Positions 8,453 to 20,078 of a DNA stretch of 64,000 nucleotides are shown here, piece after piece (position 1 is the stretch's first letter; each line of letters opens with the position of its first letter). The stretch is from Gallaecimonas mangrovi (GTDB lineage: Bacteria > Pseudomonadota > Gammaproteobacteria > Enterobacterales > Gallaecimonadaceae), in assembly GCF_003367375.1 (NCBI RefSeq), contig NZ_CP031416.1, positions 1,805,501 through 1,869,500 of the forward strand. Direction: 5' to 3'. The notes beneath the pieces are model-generated. The model ran no database searches, had not been told where the DNA came from, and saw nothing but the letters and a program-made list of their open reading frames with translations. A program made the position numbers and the translations under genes.

Positions 8453-9778
8453 ATGATCTCTAAAGTGATTGCCGTACTGGCGGTGCTGGTCGGCCTGTTT
8501 TTGGTGATTGACGCGCCCTTTGACGGTCAGGTCAATGCGGGTTTGGCTATCTTGCTGGTTGCCGGTGTGTTCTGGATGACAGAAGCGTTGCCGGTAACCA
8601 TTACCGCACTGTTGGTGCCGGTACTGGCCGCCTTGCTGCATGTACTTGATTTAAAAGCGGGCTTGGTTAATTTCGCCAATCCCATCATCTTCTTATTCCT
8701 CGGCGGTTTTGCCTTGGCCTCGGCCCTTAAAGAGCAAGGCCTTGATAGAGCCATGGCCTCAGCGGTAATGCGCTTGGCCGGTGGCCGTTTTTGGCTGTCG
8801 GTGTTGCTGCTGTTTATAACTGCGGCCTTTTTGTCGATGTGGATCAGTAACACTGCTACTGCGGCAATGATGCTGCCGCTGGTAATGGGCTTGCTGCGCC
8901 GCTTGGATAACGAGCCGTCCCTTGGCACCCAGGTGTTTGTGTTACTGGGGGTGGCTTATTCTGCCAGCCTTGGCGGTATGGGCACTCTGGTGGGCAGCCC
9001 GCCCAACGCCATTGCCGCTGGCTACCTGCACCAAGGCTTTGATGACTGGCTGAAAGTGGGTATGCCGATGGTTGCGGTGCTGCTGCCGCTGGCCTGGGTG
9101 GTATTGTATTGGCAGCTCAAACCCGAACTTGGGCAACGGGTTGAAGTGGTTAAAGAAAACTTCGAATGGACCCGCGGCCGGGTACTGACCTTGTTGGTCT
9201 TTGCCATCACCGTGGTGTGCTGGGTGTTCTCGTCTTTTATCGCCAAATCCCTTGGCGGCATTAAAGACTTTGATGGTTTGGTTGCGCTCAGCGCCACCGT
9301 TTTGGTTGGTGCTTTGGGGCTGTCATCTTGGAAAGCCATTGAGCGTGATGTGGACTGGGGCGTGCTGCTGCTGTTCGGCGGTGGCTTGACCTTGTCGGCG
9401 GTATTAAAAGCGACCGGCACCAGTGCCTGGCTGGCCGAAGGCCTCTCACATATTACCCAAGGCGCGCCGGTGTGGCTGCTTTATGGGGTGATTGCCACCT
9501 TTGTGGTGTTCCTAACCGAATTGGCATCCAATACCGCTAGCGCGGCGCTGTTGGTACCGCTATTTGGTGGTATTGCCAATGCGCTGGGCTTGCCGGTTGC
9601 CAATATGGCGGTGCTGATTGGTATTGCTGCGTCTTGCGCCTTTATGCTGCCGGTGGCAACGCCGCCCAATGCCATTGTCTTTGGCACCGGGCTTATCCGT
9701 CAGCGCACCATGATGCGGGTCGGCTTGTGGCTGAACCTGGTCAGTATTGTGGTGCTGACCATTGCCTTTGGTACCTAA
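8453..9778 (+). CDS. DASS/SLC13 family sodium:carboxylate symporter
   Basis: A 441-residue inner-membrane protein with about 11-12 hydrophobic helices. It carries both hallmark SNT motifs of the divalent anion:sodium symporters, at 132-134 (ISNTATAAMMLP) and 359-361 (ASNTASAALLVP), and the paired proline motifs GSPPNAIA and ATPPNAIV, which form the cation and substrate sites. Family members import C4-dicarboxylates, citrate or sulfate with Na+; the exact substrate cannot be read from sequence. It diverges from the GntR gene and converges with the DUF3187 gene, overlapping its stop by 4 bp with no terminator between them. Confidence 0.85.
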   Translation: MISKVIAVLAVLVGLFLVIDAPFDGQVNAGLAILLVAGVFWMTEALPVTITALLVPVLAALLHVLDLKAGLVNFANPIIFLFLGGFALASALKEQGLDRAMASAVMRLAGGRFWLSVLLLFITAAFLSMWISNTATAAMMLPLVMGLLRRLDNEPSLGTQVFVLLGVAYSASLGGMGTLVGSPPNAIAAGYLHQGFDDWLKVGMPMVAVLLPLAWVVLYWQLKPELGQRVEVVKENFEWTRGRVLTLLVFAITVVCWVFSSFIAKSLGGIKDFDGLVALSATVLVGALGLSSWKAIERDVDWGVLLLFGGGLTLSAVLKATGTSAWLAEGLSHITQGAPVWLLYGVIATFVVFLTELASNTASAALLVPLFGGIANALGLPVANMAVLIGIAASCAFMLPVATPPNAIVFGTGLIRQRTMMRVGLWLNLVSIVVLTIAFGT

Positions 9779-10722
9779 AAGAACTGACGGTACGAAAAGG
9801 TAAAGGCGATATCGGCGCTGTTGTCATCGTTGATGGTGTTTTCCACCATGGCGAGCTCCAGCGCCTTTTTGTGCCATTGGTAACGGTAACCGAATAGCAG
9901 CTCATGCACGCCGTCACTTAACGGCCCAAGATCTTTGGCTTGGCCTTGGTGAAAAAGGTATTCGGCCAGCAAAACGTGGTGTTCGGTTAACAGATATTCG
10001 TAGCCGGCGGCGGCGCTAACCAAGGTATGGCGCATGGCGATAGTGGTATTGTCGTTCCAGTCTTGCTGCGTAATGCCCGCCATCAGGTGCAGTTTTTGTT
10101 TTGCCGACAATTGCGTGCTGTAGTTGAGCTGCATGCCACCGGCTTTAATGTCTTTTTCAAATTCGCCCCCGACCTTATTCCAAAAAATCCCCATCCCTAA
10201 CGTCAGGGCGTTGCTCTGGTCGGCATAAAGCAAGCGCTCGGCATAGAAGGTGGCAATTTGGTCGAGGGTGGCACCGTTAAAGTGCTCGTCATCGACATTG
10301 GCTGACGGCACTATGATGCGGCTTTGGTGGCGAGGTACATCGGTGCGGCCATTCTGGCTGATATTAAAAAGGTCGTGAAAGCCAATGGTAAGGGAATCGA
10401 GATGGTTGTTGCCTACCCAGCGATACTGTAATTCACCCTCAATACGCCACTTGTCATTAATGGAATGGGCATAACGTAGGTCTGCATCATTCTGGTAGTA
10501 ATCAAGGGTGTAGGCGCCCCTGTTATCAATGGCCCAGATGGAAGCCATGCTTAGGCCAACATTTAGCTCATCCGGCGCCCCTTCGGCGAGGGATGCATCG
10601 CGTAATTGGGGCGAATAGGAGCTGACTTGAAGGGGGGCCTGGGTTCTGACATTCAGTGGCCCAAAATCTTCGGCTAAGGCCGCAAAAGGAACTAGGGCTA
10701 TCAACCCGTAAACGACTTTCAT
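9775..10722 (-). CDS. DUF3187 outer-membrane beta-barrel protein
   Basis: A 315-residue exported protein with signal peptide MKVVYGLIALVPFAALA. The mature part alternates hydrophobic and polar residues (LRYAHSINDKWRIEGELQYRWVG, ALTLGMGIFWNK and similar) and ends in ...FTFSYRQFF, the C-terminal aromatic signal recognised by the BAM machinery. It resembles the DUF3187 family, whose function is unknown. The start at 10722 is preceded by an A/G-rich AAGGGGGATAAA. Its stop overlaps the DASS transporter end by 4 bp in convergent orientation. Confidence 0.75.
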   Translation of the reverse strand: MKVVYGLIALVPFAALAEDFGPLNVRTQAPLQVSSYSPQLRDASLAEGAPDELNVGLSMASIWAIDNRGAYTLDYYQNDADLRYAHSINDKWRIEGELQYRWVGNNHLDSLTIGFHDLFNISQNGRTDVPRHQSRIIVPSANVDDEHFNGATLDQIATFYAERLLYADQSNALTLGMGIFWNKVGGEFEKDIKAGGMQLNYSTQLSAKQKLHLMAGITQQDWNDNTTIAMRHTLVSAAAGYEYLLTEHHVLLAEYLFHQGQAKDLGPLSDGVHELLFGYRYQWHKKALELAMVENTINDDNSADIAFTFSYRQFF

Positions 10723-11097
10723 TTTATCCCCCTTCGACTAAAAGATGCCTTATGTACCATGCCTAGGGGGCCAAGCAAAATCCTTTTTATACATATAGTT
10801 ACATGCTGTTTAGAACTAATGCATACCATTAACATTTGCAGCAAAACCATTTCCGTTGGTGACAAGCCCTTATCTTAAATAGCCAATATTAACGATGCTT
10901 GTTATTAACGGCTTTTGCTGTGAAACACTGCGTTTGATTGTGGCAATTCACCGGCCCAGCCATTGCTGGACGGTGTTTTTAGCTGCGGTTTTTCACGAAA
11001 TTGTGCAAAGAGCGCGCTTTTGATACCTACCAGCCGGATTTGGCTATTTGCAGCAGCCCATCCCCTTGTTAGTCTGGCAAAAAACCGCTGTTAAGGA
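10723..11097. other. Divergent intergenic region, no gene recognised
   Basis: These 375 bp separate the divergent DUF3187 and panE genes and must hold both promoters. The left half is AT-rich. An imperfect hairpin with one bulge (10950-10974, CACCGGCCCAGC with GCTGGACGGTG) followed by TTTTTAG resembles a plus-strand terminator. No plus gene ends nearby, so it may belong to the panE leader. I see no coding or RNA gene. Confidence 0.45.
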
Positions 11098-12084
11098 ATG
11101 GGCGTGAGGACGGAGCAAAGCCGCGTCTTGGTGGCCGGAGCTGGCTGCATTGGCACCTGGCTTGGTGCCAAGTTACAGGCCAAAGGCGTAGTGGTGCACT
11201 ACCTGGGACGGCAGGCCACTCAGGAACGCTTGGCCAATGGCCTTAAGATCAGTGGCCTTGGTGAAGCGATAAGCCTGGAAACACTCGAGGTGGTTACCCA
11301 CAGTGAACGGGTTTATGACTGGGTTATTCTGGCCTGCAAACGCCAAGATACCCAGGCGCTGATAAGCCGGCTTGGTTTGGTACTAACCCGCAAGCCGACG
11401 CTGATTGTCGCGCAAAATGGCTTGGGGGCAGCGCAGCGCGCCGCCGATGTTAGCGGCTGCAGTGCCTTGCCTATTATGGTGCCCTTTAATGTGCATTGGT
11501 TGGCGCCCGGGCATTTGCATCAGGCTACCGGGGGCAGGGTGGTGGTGCCACGGGAGCTGGGGGTGTTTGCCAGTGCCTGGGATGCAGATACCACCACCGA
11601 TATTGACAGCGTGCTGGCCGGTAAATTACTGCTCAACCTTAATAACGCTATCAATGGCTTATGCGGGCTGCCCCTGGCCCAAGAGCTCAGTCAGCAGCCT
11701 TTTCGGCAAGTGTTGGCGGCGGCGCAGCAAGAAGCGTTAAAGGTTTTTAAAGCCAAGGGCATTAAGCCGGCCAAGATGTTGGGCACGCCACCGGCGCTGC
11801 TGCCTTATATTTTGCGCCTGCCCGATAAAGCGTTTAGTCGCCTTGCCAAAGGCATGCTGGCCATGGACGTAGAGGCGCGCTCATCGTTGTATGACGATCT
11901 GGCCGCCGGCAAAGAAACCGAAATTGCCTACCTTAACGGCTGGGTTGTAAGAGAAGCCGACGCCCTTGGGCTGGCAGCGCCGGTGAACCGCCATTTGCTG
12001 CAACTGGTGCAAGACGCTGAACAAAAGGGCGCTGTTCCCGGCCTTGATGCTGGCCAATTGCTGCCCTTAAAAAAGCCCGCCTAG
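11098..12084 (+). CDS. panE: 2-dehydropantoate 2-reductase
   Basis: A 328-residue (or 326) Rossmann-fold oxidoreductase. It reduces ketopantoate to pantoate with NADPH in pantothenate and coenzyme A synthesis. The N-terminal VLVAGAGCIGTWLGAKL contains the GxGxxG nucleotide motif; the catalytic lysine and Asn-rich segment are expected around LLLNLNNAINGLCGL (~185-200), and the C-terminal helical ApbA domain follows. The ATG at 11098 touches AAGGA with no spacer; the in-frame GTG at 11104 sits six bases after it and may be the true start. The stop codon lies inside a bidirectional terminator shared with ppsR. Confidence 0.8.
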   Translation: MGVRTEQSRVLVAGAGCIGTWLGAKLQAKGVVVHYLGRQATQERLANGLKISGLGEAISLETLEVVTHSERVYDWVILACKRQDTQALISRLGLVLTRKPTLIVAQNGLGAAQRAADVSGCSALPIMVPFNVHWLAPGHLHQATGGRVVVPRELGVFASAWDADTTTDIDSVLAGKLLLNLNNAINGLCGLPLAQELSQQPFRQVLAAAQQEALKVFKAKGIKPAKMLGTPPALLPYILRLPDKAFSRLAKGMLAMDVEARSSLYDDLAAGKETEIAYLNGWVVREADALGLAAPVNRHLLQLVQDAEQKGAVPGLDAGQLLPLKKPA

Positions 12085-12096
12085 GCGGGCTTTTTT
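12069..12096. terminator. Bidirectional intrinsic terminator between panE and ppsR
   Basis: AAAAGCCCGCC-TA-GGCGGGCTTTT with A and T tracts on either side; a long GC-rich stem flanked so that it works on both strands. It contains the panE stop codon and touches the ppsR stop. Confidence 0.9.
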
Positions 12097-12907
12097 AATA
12101 CTTGTTACGTTCAAGCCCGGTGTCTTGCAGGATATGGGCAGAGATTTCTTCCACCGAATGGCGGGTGGTGTTTAAAAAGGGAATGCGTTCCTTTTTAAAT
12201 AACAGCTCCACCTCTTTGGTTTCCATTCGGCATTGGCGTAGCGAGGCATAACGGCTACCGGGCGCCCGTTCGTGGCGAATTTGCGCTAGGCGCTCAGGGT
12301 CAATCACCAAACCATAAAGCTTGTGCTTGTGCTCTTTTAAGGCACTGGGCAATTTCAGGTTGTCCATGTCTTCTTCGGTAAAAGGGTAGTTGGCGGCCTT
12401 AATACCGTACTGCAGCGCCAAATAAAGGCTGGTTGGGGTTTTACCGCAGCGCGACACCCCAATCAGAATGATATCGGCATCGCTGTAATAGCGGGTCACG
12501 GCGCCATCGTCGTTGGCCATGGCGTAGTTCACCGCTTCAATACGGTGATGGTAGGCATCGTCCATCATGCCGTGGGAGCGGCCAATTTTCGGGTCGGCTT
12601 TTACCCCTAGCTGCACTTCCAAGGGATTAACGAAGGTTGAAAGGATGTCATAAAAAATGCCATCGCCTTCTTCGATAAGGCTTCTTAACCGTGCATCGAC
12701 GATGGTGTGGAAGATCAGCGGCCGTTGGCCTGTTGTAATAAAACTACGGTTTATCTTGTCTAAAACGCGCGCAACCTGGCGTTCGTTGTCGACGAAGGGT
12801 TCGGTAAATTGTTTAAACTTTACAGGGAATTGCGACAATAGCGCGTGACCGAAAACCTCGGTCGTGATGGCTGTTCCATCAGAGACAAAATAGACGTGCC
12901 TATCCAT
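12095..12907 (-). CDS. ppsR: PEP synthase regulatory kinase/phosphorylase
   Basis: A 270-residue DUF299 protein that inactivates PEP synthase by ADP-dependent phosphorylation of its catalytic-domain threonine and reactivates it by Pi-dependent dephosphorylation. The P-loop-like GVSRCGKT is at 150-157. I chose ATG 12907 (MDRHVYFVSDGTAITTE), which matches the family N-terminus and usual ~270-residue length and has AAAGG upstream; an upstream in-frame start at 13000 would add 31 unrelated residues and run into the ppsA leader. It diverges from its target ppsA, as in Escherichia coli. Confidence 0.92.
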   Translation of the reverse strand: MDRHVYFVSDGTAITTEVFGHALLSQFPVKFKQFTEPFVDNERQVARVLDKINRSFITTGQRPLIFHTIVDARLRSLIEEGDGIFYDILSTFVNPLEVQLGVKADPKIGRSHGMMDDAYHHRIEAVNYAMANDDGAVTRYYSDADIILIGVSRCGKTPTSLYLALQYGIKAANYPFTEEDMDNLKLPSALKEHKHKLYGLVIDPERLAQIRHERAPGSRYASLRQCRMETKEVELLFKKERIPFLNTTRHSVEEISAHILQDTGLERNKY

Positions 12908-12976
12908 TAAAAAGCCTTTATGTAGACTGTTAACAACGTGAAAGACAAACGTTTTACCGTTCGATAATCGGCAGTG

Positions 12977-12982
12977 TATGAT
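12977..12982 (+). promoter_or_regulatory. Candidate -10 box of ppsA
   Basis: TATGAT with an upstream TG (extended -10) lies 55 bp before the ppsA start in the ppsR/ppsA divergent region. A weak -35 (TTTACC) sits 18 bp further upstream. No clear Cra/FruR operator could be identified by eye. Confidence 0.45.
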
Positions 12983-13037
12983 GGCCGCGCGCTTATGCAC
13001 AAACCCTTCAGCTGGAAAAACTCAGGGAGTCCCGACA

Positions 13038-15413
<2,376 letters not shown>

Positions 15414-15423
15414 CGGCAACGAT

Positions 15424-15453
15424 AAAAAAACCCGGCATTGGCCGGGTTTTTTT
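15424..15453. terminator. Bidirectional terminator between ppsA and the nuclease gene
   Basis: CCCGGC-ATTG-GCCGGG flanked by seven A and seven T; suits both convergent genes. Confidence 0.9.
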
Positions 15454-15457
15454 ATGT

Positions 15458-16231
15458 TTAGTTACAACCCAGCGCGCTGGTTAAGCCACCGGTTTGGCCT
15501 TCAACTGCCGATTCCTTATAAGAGGCCAGCTCCGGCATGATATTCAGGCCGCTGCGGCTTTCCACTTCGTCCACAGTGACCTCCTTGGCGCAGTAGTCAT
15601 CAGCACGGCCGCTGTCTTGCTCCATGATAAAAGCCGAGGCTTCTATCCAGCCGTTATCGTTGGTCATCACCACCTTAAAATAGCCCGACGGAATGGTATG
15701 GCTTTCGTCCGCCTCTGGCAGAGTACCGAAGTACCATTCGTACAGCGGCCCTGTGACCACATACACATCCTGGCCGGTGCGGGCAAAGTCGCGCACTGCA
15801 CTTTCTAATGCTTCCCAGGGGCCCTGATTAAGGTTTGATGATTGCGGAGTGATGTTCGACAGGTAATTGGTCATTGCCCAATCGCTGGTGTTGCTAAAGG
15901 CTGCCAGTGGCACTTGATGGCCGCGGTCGGTTGCCAGTACGGCGTTGGCATCGGTGTAATCGGCAGGCTCTAGGGTGTCGGCACTGTCAATATCAGGGTC
16001 GGCTTGCCAATTACGGCTATGGCTGCCGCCATCAATGGTGCTGGCGGTCACTTCATACGCTGCCCAGTCGGCAAATTTGGTGGTGGCGTTGTTCTCCAAG
16101 GTATAGATACTGCGCACTATGGTTTGGCCGGATTTACCGGTGGGGCAACCTAGCAGGCAGTTTTCTGCCAGGGCAGAGCCGCAAAACAACACGAGGGCGG
16201 CACAAATAGAACGGCTGATGTTGGTTTTCAT
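15458..16231 (-). CDS. Secreted DNA/RNA non-specific endonuclease
   Basis: A 257-residue exported nuclease of the Serratia NucA family. The start is placed at ATG 16231 because it opens a signal peptide (MKTNISRSICAALVLFCGSALA) with GAGAG upstream; an in-frame start at 16261 adds ten residues before it. The catalytic DRGH motif is at 102-105 (H105 general base) and the metal-ligand segment TNYLSNITPQSSNLNQ follows at 121-136. It would degrade extracellular DNA and RNA for nutrients. Mature-protein cysteines near the N-terminus (ENCLLGC) may form a disulfide. Monocistronic by its flanking terminators. Confidence 0.88.
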   Translation of the reverse strand: MKTNISRSICAALVLFCGSALAENCLLGCPTGKSGQTIVRSIYTLENNATTKFADWAAYEVTASTIDGGSHSRNWQADPDIDSADTLEPADYTDANAVLATDRGHQVPLAAFSNTSDWAMTNYLSNITPQSSNLNQGPWEALESAVRDFARTGQDVYVVTGPLYEWYFGTLPEADESHTIPSGYFKVVMTNDNGWIEASAFIMEQDSGRADDYCAKEVTVDEVESRSGLNIMPELASYKESAVEGQTGGLTSALGCN

Positions 16232-16402
16232 AAACACTCTCACTGTGGTCAAAAACGCCACAGTGACGTGTTTTTGTTAATTTTTGGTTTCTTTTTGTTG
16301 AAAGTTTGATTTTCGTAGGTATTTGTTTAAACAGAGGTTTTTAACAGGTTTTCGGTTGTTTACACCGGCTTTATACTGCCAAGCCCGCAGATCTTTGCCG
16401 AT

Positions 16403-16431
16403 AAAAAAGCCACCTTGCGGTGGCTTTTTTA
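16403..16431 (-). terminator. Terminator of the first outer-membrane barrel gene
   Basis: AAAAAAGCCACC-TTGC-GGTGGCTTTTTT; perfect GCCACC stem with A and T tracts, lying directly after the stop at 16433 on the minus strand. Confidence 0.85.
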
Positions 16432-16432
16432 A

Positions 16433-17074
16433 TCAGTAGCTGTAGCGCACACCTAACTGCACGCCCGGCTCATCAAGGCCGCCCCATTTGCGGTAGCGCA
16501 GGTTGCCTTCAACAGCCCAGTGGTCGGAAACGTTGAAGATGTTATCAACCGAATATTCCTGCTCGGGTTTACCAAAATCGCTGTATCGGTAGGCAGGCTG
16601 TACGCGCCAGATATTGTTGACGCGATATTGCAGGCCAACTTCTGCCGAAGCGCCGCTATCGTCGCGTTGCAGGCGATAGCTTAGGTCGTTGGGGGCCCCG
16701 TCCAGCTTGTGCTCAACGTTATAGGTTGCCACCCCAACCGAGCCGTAAACACTCAGTGCCGGATTGATGGGCTGGAAGTAACCGACGCCAGTGTAGCTTT
16801 GAAAAATATCGTCTTTGGCATGGGTGCCGTAATCGCCCTTGGTTTGTACAAACCAGTTACCAGCAACATTCCAGGAACCGTTGTAGTAGGCACCGTACAT
16901 GTCTTGGTCGTCGTGGCTATAGGCATCGCCAAAGTACTGGTCGGTGCCTTTTTCGTTGAGGTGGGAATATTGCACACCACCAGACAGGTAGCTGTAAGAA
17001 TCAACCGGTGCTGCGAAGACCGCAGGAGAGGCAACAGTGCCGGAAAGAATAGCGGCAGCAAAAAGTTTATTCAT
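16433..17074 (-). CDS. Outer-membrane beta-barrel protein, first of a tandem pair
   Basis: A 213-residue exported protein. Start at ATG 17074 (MNKLFAAAILSGTVASPAVFA signal peptide) with GAGGA eight bases upstream; the in-frame start at 17092 is less likely. The mature part has alternating strands (LSGGQYSHL-like start, VEGNLRYRKWG, VQLGVRYSY) and ends in aromatic Y, as BAM substrates do. It resembles small OmpA/OmpW-like barrels, but I do not recognise a named family. It is a clear paralogue of the gene at 17302-17946, with matching segments such as NIWRVQPAYRYSDFG and VDNIF(N)VSDHWAVEG. Function unknown. Confidence 0.75.
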   Translation of the reverse strand: MNKLFAAAILSGTVASPAVFAAPVDSYSYLSGGVQYSHLNEKGTDQYFGDAYSHDDQDMYGAYYNGSWNVAGNWFVQTKGDYGTHAKDDIFQSYTGVGYFQPINPALSVYGSVGVATYNVEHKLDGAPNDLSYRLQRDDSGASAEVGLQYRVNNIWRVQPAYRYSDFGKPEQEYSVDNIFNVSDHWAVEGNLRYRKWGGLDEPGVQLGVRYSY

Positions 17075-17260
17075 GGTGTAAATCCTCAGCAATTGAGAGT
17101 GCGAGGGCTACGTTACGCCGTGATCGCTGTCACGAAAATGAATAAAAGAACAGTGTTTTTTTAGGTGAATGAACTGTTCTGTTAAGTGTTATCTGGCTGT
17201 TTTAAAAGGTTATTTGTGAATGCTGGCTGTCTTTGCCCGGTTGGCGTGGCTTATCGGCAT

Positions 17261-17287
17261 AAAAAAGGCCAGCCGTCGCTAGCCTTT
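17261..17287 (-). terminator. Terminator of the second outer-membrane barrel gene
   Basis: On the minus strand GGCTAGC-GACG-GCTGGCC (one G-T wobble) is followed by six T, 15 bp after the stop at 17302. Confidence 0.75.
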
Positions 17288-17301
17288 GTTACCGTGGTTG
17301 C

Positions 17302-17946
17302 TTAGAAACTGTAACGCACACCGATTTGCACACTCGATTCGTCCAAGTCGCCCCAGTGGCGGTAGCGCAAGTTACCTTCTAGCGCCCAGTGGTCGGAGAT
17401 CTGGAAGATGTTATCGATACGGTATTCCTGCTCGGGGGTACCAAAGTCGCTGTAACGGTAAACCGGTTGCACGCGCCATATCTCGTTGACCTTATAGCGA
17501 AAGCCAACCTCTGCTGATGCGCCGGTATCGTCGCCTTGCAACTGTATGCTGGTGTTATTGGGGAGGCTATCGAGCTGATGGGTGGCGTTGTAACTGGCAA
17601 CCCCCACCGACGCAAACAGCCGCAGTCTGTCGTTTACATGCCAAACATAGCCAAGGCCTGTATAGCTTTGGAAGTAGTCGTCATTTGCCTTGGCGCCATA
17701 GTCGCCCTCGGTTTTCACAAACCAGTTACCGGTGAAGTTCCATGCGCCTTGGTAGTAAGCGCCGTAAAGGTTTTGGTCGCTATTGGCAACGTCTTGGCCA
17801 AAATACGGGTTACTGGTGCCTTGGGGATTAAGGTGGCTGTATTGCAAGCCACCGGCTAAATAATCGAAACCGGTATTGGTATCAGCCAGCGCCAAAGGGG
17901 CAAATACCCCAGCCAAAACCGCGGGTATTACAATGAATCGAGACAT
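17302..17946 (-). CDS. Outer-membrane beta-barrel protein, second of a tandem pair
   Basis: A 214-residue exported protein with signal peptide MSRFIVIPAVLAGVFAPLALA and a barrel-like mature part ending GVRYSF. It shares most of its length with the downstream neighbour (FDYLAGGLQYSHLN, WNFTGNWFVKTEGDYG, EIWRVQPVYRYSDFGTPEQEY), so the pair arose by tandem duplication. Each copy has its own terminator, so they are probably separate transcripts and may be regulated differently. A GGCCTC/GAGGCC palindrome at 17976-17993 lies in its leader. Function unknown. Confidence 0.75.
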   Translation of the reverse strand: MSRFIVIPAVLAGVFAPLALADTNTGFDYLAGGLQYSHLNPQGTSNPYFGQDVANSDQNLYGAYYQGAWNFTGNWFVKTEGDYGAKANDDYFQSYTGLGYVWHVNDRLRLFASVGVASYNATHQLDSLPNNTSIQLQGDDTGASAEVGFRYKVNEIWRVQPVYRYSDFGTPEQEYRIDNIFQISDHWALEGNLRYRHWGDLDESSVQIGVRYSF

Positions 17947-18082
17947 GAATATTCCCTAACTCTGCCGTTATTCGCGGCCTCAGAGTAGAGGCCGTTTTAT
18001 TACGGTTACCTGAATGGGTTAGGGCTGCCCTTGATGCTCCTCACAGTGGGCAATTTAAGGATAAATGCCAAGAAAATCAGCA

Positions 18083-19846
18083 TTAAAGGTCGGAAAGGTC
18101 AGAATCTTGGCGCAGCAGTTTCGCCAGCTCCCGCCGGCTGGCCCGCACCAGCCTTATACGCTCTTCTTCATTCTCGACATGCTCGACCGCAGAATTGAGC
18201 AGCGCCTCATCGTGTTCGCGAAACTTCTTGATGATGTCTAACGCTTCTGACTCGGGAATACCCAGCTCTAACAGCGTCGATTGCGTGGCCTGCAGGCCAG
18301 CATTAAAGGTTTCCCTAAACACATGTTTGATGCCGAGCTGCTTAAGCTCAATGGCGTGTAAGCGGTCAATGGCACGCACCAGCAATTTCAGGTTCGGAAA
18401 ACGAATTTGGCAAAGGGCGACAATGGCCATGGAGTCGCGCTTGTCATCTACCGCCACCACCAGAATGTCAGCTTCATGGGCGCGGGCTTTGTCTAACAGG
18501 TCATATTCGGTGGCATTACCCAAAAACACTTCAGCGCCGTAGCGCCTTACCAAGGCAATATGGGTAGCGTTTTTATCCAGCGCCACAAAGGGAATGCGGT
18601 AGGCGGCCAAAACCCGGCCAACAATTTGCCCAAAGCGACCAAAGCCGGCAACGATAACCCGAGGCTTGTTTTCGGGCGAAGGGGTAGGGGCGTCATCCGG
18701 GGCTTTGGCCTTGCTGATGCACCACTTACGCACCCAACTGTAGAGCCAAGGGGTGAGGATCATCGACAGGCCGACAACCAGCACCATCAGCTCTTGCTGG
18801 TCTTCACTCATCAAGCCTGAACTGCCCGCTTGGCCTGCCATAACAAAGGCAAATTCGCCGCCTTCACTGAGCAGCACCGCAAGTTGCAGCGCGTTTCGCC
18901 AGTTATGACCCCAAATACGCGCCAGTGGCCACAGCACCAGAATTTTCACCGCAAAGAACAGCGCCATGGCCACCAACACGTTGAGCGGGTGGGTCCACAG
19001 CAGGTTCAGCTTTAAGGTCATGCCGATGGCCATAAAAAACAGCCCCAGCAGCAACCCTTTAAAGGGCTCAACGTCGGCATGCAATTGATGGCGATAAGAA
19101 GAGTTGGCCAGGAAGGTACCCGCCAGGAAAGCGCCCATACCGGCTGAAAGGCCGATTTCGTCCATCAACCAGGCGCTGCCCAGTACCAGCAGTAAGGCTA
19201 ACGCCGTCAGCACTTCCCGGACGTTGGATGCCACTACCGCCTGCATCAGGCGGGTAAGGCCGTAGCGGGCAAAAAGCGCTACCGCCACTAACACCCCAAC
19301 TATCACGTACCAAGGCGCCAGGTGGGTTTGGCCGCCGCCAGGGGAAAGTGCTGCCATCAGTAGCAGTAGTGGTACCACCGCCATGTCTTGAAACAGCAAA
19401 ATGGCAAAGCTGTCCTGGCCCTGTTTGGAGGTAATAAGGCCGTGTTCTTTAAGAAGCTCTACGGCAAAGGCGGTTGATGAAAGTGAAAGTGCCGAGCCCA
19501 ACACCAAGGCGCTTTGCCAACTTAACTGAAAAGCCATACCGATGGCGGTAAAGGCCGCGGTGGTAAGAACCAACTGCCCGGAGCCGAAGATAAAAATGGC
19601 ATTTTTAAGCTGCGCCACCCGGCTAGGTGATAATTCCAGCCCGAGGACGAACAGCATCATAATGATGCCAAGCTCTGAGATTTGCAGCACGGTGTCGGCG
19701 TCGCCAACCAAGTTGAATACCGAAGGCCCCAAAATAAGGCCCAGGGCTAAATAGGCCAGCACCGGGCTCACATTCAAACGCCGAAACAACGGCACACCGA
19801 CCACGGCGGCCAGTAAAAAAAGCAAGATCAGCTCAGGGTTGGACAT
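18083..19846 (-). CDS. Kef-type potassium/proton antiporter (CPA2 family)
   Basis: A 587-residue protein resembling KefB/KefC. Residues ~1-380 form a 12-13 helix cation:proton antiporter domain (PVLAYLALGLILGPSVF, FVLGLELSPSRV, LSLSSTAFAVELLKEHG, FAILLFQDMAVVPLL). A linker follows, then a TrkA-N/RCK domain beginning VIVAGFGRFGQIVGRVLA with the GxGxxG nucleotide fold, and an acidic C-terminal tail. Such systems extrude K+ and acidify the cell during electrophile or osmotic stress. The start at 19846 (MSNPELILLFLL) has GGAAAGG upstream and lacks the 14 polar residues that an in-frame start at 19888 would add. No ancillary KefF/KefG gene is adjacent. Confidence 0.85.
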   Translation of the reverse strand: MSNPELILLFLLAAVVGVPLFRRLNVSPVLAYLALGLILGPSVFNLVGDADTVLQISELGIIMMLFVLGLELSPSRVAQLKNAIFIFGSGQLVLTTAAFTAIGMAFQLSWQSALVLGSALSLSSTAFAVELLKEHGLITSKQGQDSFAILLFQDMAVVPLLLLMAALSPGGGQTHLAPWYVIVGVLVAVALFARYGLTRLMQAVVASNVREVLTALALLLVLGSAWLMDEIGLSAGMGAFLAGTFLANSSYRHQLHADVEPFKGLLLGLFFMAIGMTLKLNLLWTHPLNVLVAMALFFAVKILVLWPLARIWGHNWRNALQLAVLLSEGGEFAFVMAGQAGSSGLMSEDQQELMVLVVGLSMILTPWLYSWVRKWCISKAKAPDDAPTPSPENKPRVIVAGFGRFGQIVGRVLAAYRIPFVALDKNATHIALVRRYGAEVFLGNATEYDLLDKARAHEADILVVAVDDKRDSMAIVALCQIRFPNLKLLVRAIDRLHAIELKQLGIKHVFRETFNAGLQATQSTLLELGIPESEALDIIKKFREHDEALLNSAVEHVENEEERIRLVRASRRELAKLLRQDSDLSDL

Positions 19847-20078
19847 CGACCTTTCCAATGGCATAGGGGGAGGCAAGCAGTCTGCCAATTTTCGCTAAGA
19901 CCGCCGCTAGACACAACACAGAGCGACCAGCAAATTCCCTTTATTTATCTGATGTTGGCCAATTTTAGAAGATTGTTGTTGGGCGGTGGCTCAGGTAGGA
20001 AAGATTCGCAGCAAGAGGGCGCTTTCGGCTGGCCTATCTTTGATATACTGCCCGAAAACAATCATCAGCCGCTGCATT

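Noticed and set aside
12908-13000. N-terminal extension of ppsR to 13000
   Set aside because: The extra 31 residues do not resemble the family and overlap the ppsA promoter; ATG 12907 has a ribosome-binding site.
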